From NCBI GenBank assembly GCA_963575745.1, contig CAUYUJ010022414.1:15001-75936 (forward strand): a DNA stretch of 60,936 nucleotides, read 5' to 3'. The notes beneath the pieces were generated by a model that was given only the letters and a program-made list of their open reading frames with translations, was not told the origin of the DNA and searched no databases. This DNA is from Prorocentrum cordatum. Lineage: Eukaryota; Sar; Dinophyceae; Prorocentrales; Prorocentraceae. Position 1 is the stretch's first letter. Each line of letters starts with the position of its first letter. The translations under genes and the position numbers were made by a program. Shown here piece by piece: positions 42,301 to 49,824 of this stretch.

Positions 42301-45300
42301 GTGCCGTGAACAGTGGGTGGGGCCCAGACTCAGACATCATCATCTTCGTAGATTGGCGTAAGGCCATACAAGATGGTATGAAGTTCTGTTGGTCCGATAA
42401 CGGAGTCCTCTTGTCCGAGGGAGATAACGGTATCATTGAACCGTATTACATCTCTCATGTAGAGGACCTGACCACAGGAAGGCAATGGCGTAATCCAGAA
42501 TATCTGGGGAGCCGCCATGCGCGAGTCTCCGTCGCAACGATGTCTGCTCCTGACAGGTGGGCTGACGTTGGTACTTCCAGCGTTAAGTACCAGTGGTCCC
42601 GAGACCAAGGGGGCGTTGACCCCCCTATGGGCTACCTCCACAGAGAAGTTGGGGACCACTACAGCCCTACCCAGCTGGGAAACCAGCCTGAGATCTATCG
42701 GATCTTCATGATTACCGAGAGTGCGGCCGGGAGCGCGGCTCCAAGCCGCGCCCCAAGCCGAGGGCCTAGTGCCGTGTCTTGGCAGGCCATCAGTACCTCG
42801 GACCTGGATCAGATCGCAGCCGCGCTGAACCCTGATCAGGTAGAACAGCTGGCGGACAGGTTATACCAGCAGGATCCCTGGGCCGCAGGCCAGGGAGCAA
42901 TGTCCGCTATGGCTACGAGAAATCGTCAGGCCATGCAGGGAAACCTGCCTACAAGCGGACCTGCTCGGTTTGAACCAATGCATGGAAGCCCTACTCAGAG
43001 CATGCACACTCCAAGGGGCATGACTCCATTGGGCACACCACCGGCACAATCCCCATTCGGGACACCTGTCCGCCCTGCCGCAAACAGCACACTCATGGAG
43101 AGGATAGCTGCGGCTAGGGCTGATCACAGCACAGCCCTCCTCAACATGATGCCGCCCGGCGCGCCAACGAGTCAGCAGGGAAACCTGCCTGGTACACCAA
43201 GCCACCACAGGGCGGGTGTACCTGACGACTATCGCTCAAGAGTGGCGGCCGCGGTGCAGCAGGTGCAGAACCATAATCTGCCTCACCCAAGTGGGCAGAG
43301 GTGGAGGCCAGCCTGGCCCTGGGAACCTGAGGGCCCCAACCCACGGGACCCTGCTCGGCAACGAGCCTTTATCCCAGCGTTCAACGCCCAGCCGAGCATG
43401 TCTCAGGGCCAGAGGCCACCACCAACGCAGATGAATCCGCCATTATACCCTGACGGGTCAAGGGTTCCGAACAAATTTGTTCGTGAATTGGCGGATCAGA
43501 TGCATAACCTCACTAATGTGCGCTGCAGCGACCATTCCATGCACCCGCGCATGGCCTTTATGCCTTCACCAACATCACCAGAGGTGGTTGTTCAGCCCAC
43601 TGCCCATTCAATATCGTCTGGAAGTAGGGGCGTGCCTGACTACATCAGGCAGACGCACCGCACTCAGCAGGCATGTTTCAGGAGGAGGCAGGCGGTGCAA
43701 AGCGTACGGGATCAGTCACGTGCAGCTGCACTTGATGTGGTGAGGAACAGGGGCTCACCTTTGCGAGGAAACTGGCCCGCCGTGACTCCTACCACTTCCA
43801 TGCCAAATGTCGAAGTGCAGGAAGTGCTGAATCCAACGGGGACACCCCCATCAGCCTTCATGCCCCCCGAGACGGTATTGGAGAGGCAGCGGCGGGTATA
43901 TCCCAGGGTAGCAGACGTAGAAGTCTTCACTGGGATGGAAGATACCTGTGCGGTATGCCTCGAAGAATTTCAGCCCAGGGATAGCGTCTACCGCCTGAGG
44001 TGCAATCACCTATTCCACGAGGGATGCTGGAATTCTAATGTGGTGGGCCACGTCACAAATCAGCGTGAGGGAGATCCCCAGCAGCCACCATGTGCTATCT
44101 GTCGAGCACCTGGCATTATAGCATCATCCTTCCCATGGACCGGCTCCTTTAGTCAGACTCCTGAGCAGTCAGCGAGAGAGCTGCGGGAGCTGAGGAGCAT
44201 GGTGGAGGAGATGACGTCCAGGATGCTAGCTATGCAGACAGTTCCGTCACAACAGCAGGGATACCTGCCTGAAGAGGTAAGGCCGCCTATGGAAACGGGA
44301 TATTTTGATCAGCTTATCCCGATGACGGCGCCTCAGCAGGGAAACCTGCATGATACTCCTCAGATGTCTCCCCAGAGTGGAGGCGAGGCTGAGATGTCAC
44401 TGGACCCTGATCAGCTGCGCGAGTTGCGTGTACGACATTTCCAGAATCAGATGGATAATACGCACACAACATTTATGCTAGATGCCAATAATCCTGAAAC
44501 TGATAGTCCGTCGTTAGACCTATCAGAATCCTCAGCGGCGTCAGCAGCAACAGCAGCCAGGGCCGTCAACATCTCAGCGACGAATGAGGAGTTCGAGGAG
44601 TGGCTGCGGTACCGGGATCACATCACGAACGAGGGGCTGCAGGACATCGCCCTTCACTCGTACCTAACGTTGATAAGGCGCACGACCCGCGAGCAGTATA
44701 TGAGCATACGTGATGAGTATGCCAACTGGCGGGAGGAGCGTGGCGATCACGCCCAGCACGTGTCGTACTTCCAGTACATTGACCTGGCACGCATGGCCGA
44801 GAGCGAGTCGCATGCCAGTGTCATGCGGGGTAACCCGCCAGGGAGTACGACTGCGCCGCGGGGAAACCCGCCTACCGACACAGCCGACACTTCAGAAACT
44901 GTGCACATCAAGCAGCCGAGTAAGACGTTCTTGGATGATGGTGGAAATTCCATACTCATCGACGTCGGTTCGAAGATCAACATCATGGGCGAGAACACGA
45001 GCCGTAAGTTCGTCCAGGCTGCCGAGGCACATGGCCGTGCTTGTACGTTCGAGCCCCGCTCTCGTTTGAATATCAACGGAGTGGGAGAAGGGTCGGCCCC
45101 AGCGGATACCGTAGGCACATTCAGTATTGCCTGCGAGTACCAGGGGTCGGCCCAACTCGATTCATACAAGACGAACATTGTGTCAGGCTGTGGCAAGGAC
45201 CTGCCAGCCATCCTAGGTCTCGATAGTATGCAGGACAAACGCACGATCATCGTGCTTGAACGAGGCCAGGAAAAGCTGATATTCCCTGGTAAGGGGCAGG

Positions 45301-45854
45301 TCAAAATGGAGCTCCCAGAAGGCTCCAAAATCATGCCGACGACAAAGTTGCCGTCAGGGCATCTGTCGATCAGGTGTGATTGTTTTGGAGCTGCGGGGCA
45401 ACCCGCCTCGAGCTCAAGCAGCACGTCCTTCCAGACAGTGCTGACAGGCGAGCCGACCCCAGCGCAGGAGCGCAATCAATTGCAGGGAAACCTGCCCCAG
45501 GGGTTGATGGAGACGCTCGCCAAGGCCACCATGCGAGGCGACAACATCGACGATCTCGAGACGTTCGATTGTTTTGTTGCCAGGACACTGGCCCTGCATG
45601 GTGGTAGTGTACCCATGGACGCTGTACAGTCCCGCCGTAAAATAGTGATGGGATACACTAATCGTGAATTGCATACGGTCAGCGACGCTAGGTCCAAAGG
45701 CGTGCTGAAACAGCTGATGGATAATCCATCGATGCTGACAGCATTTGCGGAGCAATCCGCCTCTGAGGCCACGGCGCGCTGCAGTGCTGAGCTCCAGCAT
45801 CTGAGGGAAGCCCAGATGCTGGCAGATATTGTAGGCACATCTTCTTCATCTTGA
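39075..45854 (+). CDS. Polyprotein: Tpt1/KptA-like domain, RING-H2 finger and aspartic protease
   Basis: An uninterrupted frame of 2259 codons; its credible start is the shift from the Gag frame near 39265. Residue numbers count from 39075. About 60-870: acidic, Pro/Ser-rich and probably disordered apart from one helical block. About 880-1125: a Tpt1/KptA-like RNA 2'-phosphotransferase fold with LSKALSRICRH (883-893), DGWVNLVEL (912-920), VRASQGHS (995-1002), MHGT (1033-1036), RIHF (1066-1069) and SDNGVLLSEGD (1107-1117). 1625-1676: a RING-H2 finger. About 1955-2070: a retropepsin-like domain with LIDVGSKINIMG and LPAILGLDSM; the usual D-T/S-G is D1963-V-G. The repeated x-G-N-x-P peptides arise from the tetraloop hairpins. 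It ends at a TGA (45852-45854), after which the same frame resumes. No other known copia domain explains the Tpt1 match. Confidence 0.85.
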   Translation: MRLWNIYFSLGLLAWTTSTRSRGMVMDCTRTTSSTSAGSSRAVTNSLPWNTVRLETSLLSFFDWMFGNPGNIMAYESDDEDTTIEASPSEVQRNLEPPLEIPPGNRPSFMGEYPQTTEDLIEMESQAFVQAFIAGEPDIPFIPPVSLAPGEYGPRTLLQTLMRMHEILTIGYPESQEHIEAGIMTEQDNDACGSSELILAALTLIDSVYPQEVQRHLIYSRGRWRRALEMAMAMRGHDLPPPGWGLQAVGMRPNHTAMRNIAGQPMLGDEPEPTTVPPTPGQPSDAQTPAMQGNLPVPDTPMAIIIGSSTSEEVDGDGCGLDEDDVTILMMDVNGEEEVDFDPDESESSSPSAQAPLAPSSTQQGDPPPSDDPSGIAQEPSQAPPPGAAPAASAASSDENSRRSRSHTRVREEPHPQARLPREWRQAGPKEHALRRGGQLLPYSDPRRRKGEHSAFGQGNPAYRDSDGKPIRGGYQLATNIRRPEIQEVRTQLRDIIAARMQYRPHAACGPCSQPFQNHRPGCPVGNNEGLSPNRGNTPPKEGHPPLIPMTQDEIAEVNRRLGILNHLDPKEEEKPTPVPRGLVAMTQEEKDALFSLPSMRGNSPGVSSQSQQPEPTIKDEIKAQRVAEDEERMRTAEDRTREATRKMLEDSSNIYMKKATRPPLPLTSKAKSEPPTPKPSSVPKPKTSPQDPGPDVQMDVPRTETPGPPIGTTPTQASVPKQQPQDPMEERRRPLSRSNSIAKRAAAFERSGYAPAPASPVAARSRRSDEGAMSRGNWVPKIRGSASRASPRGNPPGAAAAASSSSGAAASSATEAPMRGNPPVVQLHHPGDTSFTSGTPNVIRDRLALRKLPPIRSVDETFMKECRKAGILPTSNDILKQLSKALSRICRHAPDKQHNPVWRLGSFDDHDGWVNLVELVDHYPWNTGQSRHAGYNPKYDEAKVINEHLCRRSVDQLAAIMMAVVHVREPDGEEKQRLQFKVLMRDSGEPAIFVRASQGHSWELKAPWSLYSYIVLCDQPAGRPAPYPDVAMHGTRWHAFEGIMWHGLSCSPEHNTKKKGTGRSRIHFVPTVRRRAVNSGWGPDSDIIIFVDWRKAIQDGMKFCWSDNGVLLSEGDNGIIEPYYISHVEDLTTGRQWRNPEYLGSRHARVSVATMSAPDRWADVGTSSVKYQWSRDQGGVDPPMGYLHREVGDHYSPTQLGNQPEIYRIFMITESAAGSAAPSRAPSRGPSAVSWQAISTSDLDQIAAALNPDQVEQLADRLYQQDPWAAGQGAMSAMATRNRQAMQGNLPTSGPARFEPMHGSPTQSMHTPRGMTPLGTPPAQSPFGTPVRPAANSTLMERIAAARADHSTALLNMMPPGAPTSQQGNLPGTPSHHRAGVPDDYRSRVAAAVQQVQNHNLPHPSGQRWRPAWPWEPEGPNPRDPARQRAFIPAFNAQPSMSQGQRPPPTQMNPPLYPDGSRVPNKFVRELADQMHNLTNVRCSDHSMHPRMAFMPSPTSPEVVVQPTAHSISSGSRGVPDYIRQTHRTQQACFRRRQAVQSVRDQSRAAALDVVRNRGSPLRGNWPAVTPTTSMPNVEVQEVLNPTGTPPSAFMPPETVLERQRRVYPRVADVEVFTGMEDTCAVCLEEFQPRDSVYRLRCNHLFHEGCWNSNVVGHVTNQREGDPQQPPCAICRAPGIIASSFPWTGSFSQTPEQSARELRELRSMVEEMTSRMLAMQTVPSQQQGYLPEEVRPPMETGYFDQLIPMTAPQQGNLHDTPQMSPQSGGEAEMSLDPDQLRELRVRHFQNQMDNTHTTFMLDANNPETDSPSLDLSESSAASAATAARAVNISATNEEFEEWLRYRDHITNEGLQDIALHSYLTLIRRTTREQYMSIRDEYANWREERGDHAQHVSYFQYIDLARMAESESHASVMRGNPPGSTTAPRGNPPTDTADTSETVHIKQPSKTFLDDGGNSILIDVGSKINIMGENTSRKFVQAAEAHGRACTFEPRSRLNINGVGEGSAPADTVGTFSIACEYQGSAQLDSYKTNIVSGCGKDLPAILGLDSMQDKRTIIVLERGQEKLIFPGKGQVKMELPEGSKIMPTTKLPSGHLSIRCDCFGAAGQPASSSSSTSFQTVLTGEPTPAQERNQLQGNLPQGLMETLAKATMRGDNIDDLETFDCFVARTLALHGGSVPMDAVQSRRKIVMGYTNRELHTVSDARSKGVLKQLMDNPSMLTAFAEQSASEATARCSAELQHLREAQMLADIVGTSSSS
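41697..42450 (+). other. Tpt1/KptA-like RNA 2'-phosphotransferase domain
   Basis: Sub-domain of the polyprotein. The Tpt1/KptA family removes an internal 2'-phosphate from RNA using NAD+, as after yeast-type tRNA ligation, and some members ADP-ribosylate nucleic-acid ends. All the family landmarks appear in order: an N-terminal LSxxLSxxxRH helix, a winged-helix GWVxxxxL, the R-A-x-Q-G-H-S strand, H-G-T, R-x-I-H and the D-G-x-x-F-x-x-S-x-N-G-V-x-L block (42375-42413). Total length (about 245 residues) matches free-standing Tpt1 proteins. The conserved Arg, His and Asn positions are retained, so activity is plausible. Confidence 0.85.
43947..44102 (+). other. RING-H2 zinc finger domain
   Basis: CAVCLEEFQPRDSVYRLRC then NHLFHEGCW, a 26-residue spacer and CAIC give C-x2-C...C-x-H-x2-H-x2-C...C-x2-C, the RING-H2 pattern. 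RING-H2 proteins usually recruit ubiquitin-conjugating enzymes; that role inside a retroelement polyprotein is inference. The loop before the last CxxC is longer than usual. Confidence 0.85.
44940..45330 (+). other. Retropepsin-like aspartic protease domain
   Basis: SILIDVGSKINIMG (catalytic Asp codon at 44961) plus the downstream LPAILGLDSMQDK segment match the position and layout of a copia protease. The catalytic triplet reads D-V-G in place of D-T-G or D-S-G, which may lower activity. Confidence 0.7.
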
Positions 45855-45893
45855 AGATGGCAGGGCGACGTCGCCCCCTCGTCGTCTTGCCTG

Positions 45894-47030
45894 TTGGCTG
45901 AAAAGCCGGGGGGTAACAAGGACAGCGGGGTAACCTGCCTTAGTAAGAGGGCTTTTGTCATCGAAGATACGAGGGAGGCATGTGCCGACCTCCGCACACG
46001 AGGTTATATTTGTGATCGTATTTCCCACAACGAACTTATGACAAGCGTGGGCACAAACTACCTAGGTGCGGTGATCAGTGGAGATTCCACTCTCATATGG
46101 ATTAGTACTCCGGGTGACTGGTACGCACGAACTCCAGGAAAGAGAGTGGCCCCACATTGGCCACGTATCCAGAACCTGTTGATTAAAGCCAAGAAACTCC
46201 GCATGAAGATTATAATGTTTGGTCCCCCAGGATATGTTTGGAAGTTATCTCCAGTACGTGATACCCTGGAAGATCTAAAGTTGTCAGTAATACGGATGCG
46301 TCTGTGTCATTTCGGTATTCGGTTCAATATGCAAGACAGTACACGAAGCGGTACCTATATGCAGGTAGCATCATCAATACCGATCAGCTCGAAGCTGTGG
46401 ACATGTACCTGTAAGCAGGCCATACCACAACATGTGTTGGATTGGTACGGCCATACAGTACGACATGCTGAATGGCGGGCTCAGACACGTACTATACTCA
46501 TCCGCCACTTGAACGACAAAATCCTGGGGAGCACCACCACGCACGGAAACGTGCCCGTATACTTAAATACGTATACACGTACAGACCCTAATACCCGTCA
46601 CTACGTGACGACTCATAAGGGAGGACCAAAATGGTCTGAAGTCATCCGACGTGTAACAATCAACCTTGATACCAACGCGGTTATTCAAGATATCTCAGTT
46701 ACCGATCAACCAACAGGGTATGATTGGCATGCACCATTACCTGCAGGGGTTGCCAACATCAGTACTCGGTTGTATTGGCAACCCGAGGAACCGGTCTTGC
46801 TCGGAAACGAGCCGACTCAATCACCACAGAAACATCGACGCGTCATCATAGATGACTGCTCTCTCCCCCTCCCGACTCTGGCGATTGACGCATGTACCCA
46901 TTCAACCACGACAATGAGTACACAGACCGACGAACAAGACGAGCAAGCTTTACCCACTGAATCGCGTATAAAGCAGAAGGAGAGGCTCAAAGCCGAAAAA
47001 GGAAGCAGGCATCAAGCCTCGCCGCATTAA
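45894..47030 (+). CDS. Unrecognised domain of the retroelement polyprotein
   Basis: Same frame as the polyprotein after its TGA, so probably part of it. The reading between 45855 and 45900 is open. A compact domain follows (AFVIEDTREACADLRTRGYI, LIWISTPGDWYARTPGKRVA, KLRMKIIMFGPPGYVWKLSP, RMRLCHFGIRFN, LWTCTCKQAIPQHVLDWYGH), rich in aromatics and Cys and well preserved in sense. I do not recognise its family. A C-terminal acidic and Thr/Ser-rich tail ends at TAA 47028-47030. The sense moves to the +1 frame near 46995-47005, at a run of five A, and joins the next segment (KKEAGIKPRRIKKHVEDG). Three tetraloop hairpins lie in this stretch. Confidence 0.7.
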   Translation: MAEKPGGNKDSGVTCLSKRAFVIEDTREACADLRTRGYICDRISHNELMTSVGTNYLGAVISGDSTLIWISTPGDWYARTPGKRVAPHWPRIQNLLIKAKKLRMKIIMFGPPGYVWKLSPVRDTLEDLKLSVIRMRLCHFGIRFNMQDSTRSGTYMQVASSIPISSKLWTCTCKQAIPQHVLDWYGHTVRHAEWRAQTRTILIRHLNDKILGSTTTHGNVPVYLNTYTRTDPNTRHYVTTHKGGPKWSEVIRRVTINLDTNAVIQDISVTDQPTGYDWHAPLPAGVANISTRLYWQPEEPVLLGNEPTQSPQKHRRVIIDDCSLPLPTLAIDACTHSTTTMSTQTDEQDEQALPTESRIKQKERLKAEKGSRHQASPH

Positions 47031-47070
47031 AAAGCACGTTGAAGACGGAAATGACGATTGCGGCGACGAC

Positions 47071-49824
47071 GTGTCAGGACTCGGACAGGATCTTATGGCA
47101 ATCTGGAGTACTGACGCCCCTGTTGAGCTGATAAGCTCCGACGAGGACGATGACCTGTTCCTTACCCCCCCCACATCTATGCCCGACACACACGCTAACA
47201 TATACAGCATAGTTGCTACACTATGCTACGGCCATAACAACTGCGTGGATATGTTGGAGCTTTGTGGCGGTGAGGGTGGCATCTCAGAGCTTGCCTTCGC
47301 AAGGGGACTTTCCTCAGGCGGCAACTTGGACAAGACTACATACGTCGACCTGGGAGACCCCTCGGTGCAGCAGGTTATAGATCATTACTTTGCGATATGC
47401 TACGTACGAGTTGCCATACTGCAACCCAGCCGCCGCACCGCAGGACCACCATCTTACTATAACTACAAAGTCAACTACAACACTTGGGAACAGCACCACA
47501 GAGAAGACTTACCACACATAATTTACTGTGGTAACATTGCTGTAACCCAAGATGACGCTCAGAGGTGGTTTATACGCGAACAACCTACAGGAACATGGGT
47601 GGACGATATCTCTCCATGGACGAAGCTTGCCAGCCGACCACACATGACAACCGTGCGCATTGACCAATGCGCTACGGGACTTAAGGATACGACTGGTGAC
47701 TATATTAAGAAGCCGACAAATATCACCAGCAACGACGAGACAATTCTTAAACCCTTTGAGCGACTCAAGTGCAACGGTCAGCATGTGCACGCACAACCGT
47801 GCAACACCGAGCTTTCACTAGCACAAAGATATACTCGACGACTGCAGTCTGCCTTCGTGGAAGCCGTCTATCTGGCGAAAGCCATTGACACTACGCGCGG
47901 AAACGCGCCTATAAGTACTGCACATGCTTATCCTGCCGACCTTCCTGAGCAAGCTGAACCAGGCGAAGGTATGAGACGCATCGGTGATCGTATCATCCCA
48001 AAGGTGGCTACGTGCCCGGCATGCATCGACAACGTCCGAAAGGACAGTCCTAGCCATAACAGAGACCCTACGCAGTGCAAATATCATGACTCCATCTCTG
48101 TATATTGGCCATGTCCAGCATGTCAGAGGGATCTTACGAGAAGCAAGGGTGTTAAGAACCACCTTGATACCGAACCTGGTAAATGTCGTTTTGCTGAACC
48201 ATTTAAACTACCAGACGACCACGACCCCGAAGGCAAAGCCGTGCCAGCTTGGTGGAAACCCTTACCTAAACCTGGTGAGGGCCAAGCTTCAGCTTCAGGT
48301 GGCCGCCAAGGCGCACACGCCAGGCCACCACGACCACGATCCTTCGGTAACGTCGATCCGACATCTGGTACCAGCAGCTACGACCTGCTACGAGACGCCC
48401 CCGAGCGTGGAAACACGCCTTCTGCGTCTTCTAGCGACACGCCACAGGTAGCGGCCCGCCGCGGACGTCTACAAGGCGTACCACCACCTCCAGACGCAGT
48501 CAGCACAGGGGATCAACTGCGGAGAGCTACAAGGAACCCTCTTGCCTCCACCGGCTCTGGGGCTCCACGACTACCCGATTGGACGAGATTTGACATCCAA
48601 CACAGTCTACAGAGTCTCCGTAGTCACGAACCCCATGTTGTGAAAAAGGAACTCCGAAAACTGCATCTGCGATGGTATCATGCGAAGGAGCCAAAGATGA
48701 GGCTAATCCTCGAAAAGGTGGGGCTTGATAACGTTCGACTGAACATGATCAAGGAAATCTGCGATACCTGTCGGGAATGTAGAGCGTGGGAACGTCCAGG
48801 AAACTCAACATTACCATCGGTAAGCCTCCCTGGTAACTGGCTCGATGAAGGGGAAATTGACCTCATGTTTTACAAGAAACGGACCATATTTCATATTATG
48901 GATCGTTGTATTCGCCTGGCAGCAGGCCTAGAGATTTCCGACAGAGAACGTGACACTATCATCGACGCCTACCACTATTGCTGGATTGCCTATCACGGAC
49001 CCTTCAAAGTTTTATACTCAGACGGAGAAGGCGCCCTGAATAACGATGCCGCTAAAACCATGATGGCCAATAAGGGCACGGAACTTCGCATCCGTGCACC
49101 TGGCCAACACGCGACTTCAATTGAGTCACGAAACGGCATTCTCAGAGGCGTCTTCCACATGATTGAGGAAGAATTGAATAGACACAACATCCCCGTTGTA
49201 TTCACTAGAGTATTGGCGGAAGGCATCTTCGTTACTAATGCGTTTACGTTTTATAACGGAGTATCGCCATATCAGGCACACACAGGACGTCAGCCCTCTT
49301 TCCTTCCTGATCTCGATACCCTTGACTTTCCCAAGGGACCCGAGACTTCAGGACACGAACGAGAACGTCGTGTAAGGGAAGTCAGCCTCGAAGCTATAAC
49401 TCAGGCTACTGCTGTAGCCAAGACAAATCGGGCTCTTAGGGCTGAGACGACTCCCGATGGTGCTCGCTTCTACTCATCAGGGGATTTGGTTGACTACCAC
49501 CGACCTACTGCCACCAAGGACGACCATGGGGGCTGGAACGGCCCATTCCCGGTGATCCGAAACGTGCCTGAAAGAGGACATATTGTTGTCAAGGCAGGAT
49601 CTCGTAAGATAATTGTGATGTATCCTGATGCTCGTCACACACTATACATCGAATGTCTCCTCACACGGGAACTTGGCATGGATAATATGGCCATGCAACC
49701 GTCCTTGCTTATGTGGCACACCTCAGCGCAGGGGAACCTGCCAAAATTTTCGGGTATATCCCCGATTACAAGGGAAACCTTAATCTGTCAGACGACAGCA
49801 AGTTTCACCCGCGCGTACACTTAG
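47071..49824 (+). CDS. Methyltransferase-like segment, zinc cluster and integrase
   Basis: Residue numbers count from 47071. About 45-270: MLELCGGEGGISELAFARGL followed by a VDLGDP strand looks like the SAM-binding motif I of a methyltransferase-type Rossmann fold; LQPSRRTAGPPS and REQPTGTW fall where cytosine-methyltransferase catalytic motifs might, but the usual Pro-Cys pair is absent. About 312-375: Cys/His cluster (CPACIDNV...C..H, CPACQRDL...H...C). About 535-580: integrase zinc domain (LHLRWYH, CDTCREC). Integrase core: D597 in GEIDLMF, D651 in LYSDGEG, E685 in SIESRNGILRG, the D-D-E triad with 33 residues between the last two. After a C-terminal basic domain, the sense shifts near 49745 into the RT frame (FGYIPDYKGNL). 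Confidence 0.85.
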   Translation: MSGLGQDLMAIWSTDAPVELISSDEDDDLFLTPPTSMPDTHANIYSIVATLCYGHNNCVDMLELCGGEGGISELAFARGLSSGGNLDKTTYVDLGDPSVQQVIDHYFAICYVRVAILQPSRRTAGPPSYYNYKVNYNTWEQHHREDLPHIIYCGNIAVTQDDAQRWFIREQPTGTWVDDISPWTKLASRPHMTTVRIDQCATGLKDTTGDYIKKPTNITSNDETILKPFERLKCNGQHVHAQPCNTELSLAQRYTRRLQSAFVEAVYLAKAIDTTRGNAPISTAHAYPADLPEQAEPGEGMRRIGDRIIPKVATCPACIDNVRKDSPSHNRDPTQCKYHDSISVYWPCPACQRDLTRSKGVKNHLDTEPGKCRFAEPFKLPDDHDPEGKAVPAWWKPLPKPGEGQASASGGRQGAHARPPRPRSFGNVDPTSGTSSYDLLRDAPERGNTPSASSSDTPQVAARRGRLQGVPPPPDAVSTGDQLRRATRNPLASTGSGAPRLPDWTRFDIQHSLQSLRSHEPHVVKKELRKLHLRWYHAKEPKMRLILEKVGLDNVRLNMIKEICDTCRECRAWERPGNSTLPSVSLPGNWLDEGEIDLMFYKKRTIFHIMDRCIRLAAGLEISDRERDTIIDAYHYCWIAYHGPFKVLYSDGEGALNNDAAKTMMANKGTELRIRAPGQHATSIESRNGILRGVFHMIEEELNRHNIPVVFTRVLAEGIFVTNAFTFYNGVSPYQAHTGRQPSFLPDLDTLDFPKGPETSGHERERRVREVSLEAITQATAVAKTNRALRAETTPDGARFYSSGDLVDYHRPTATKDDHGGWNGPFPVIRNVPERGHIVVKAGSRKIIVMYPDARHTLYIECLLTRELGMDNMAMQPSLLMWHTSAQGNLPKFSGISPITRETLICQTTASFTRAYT

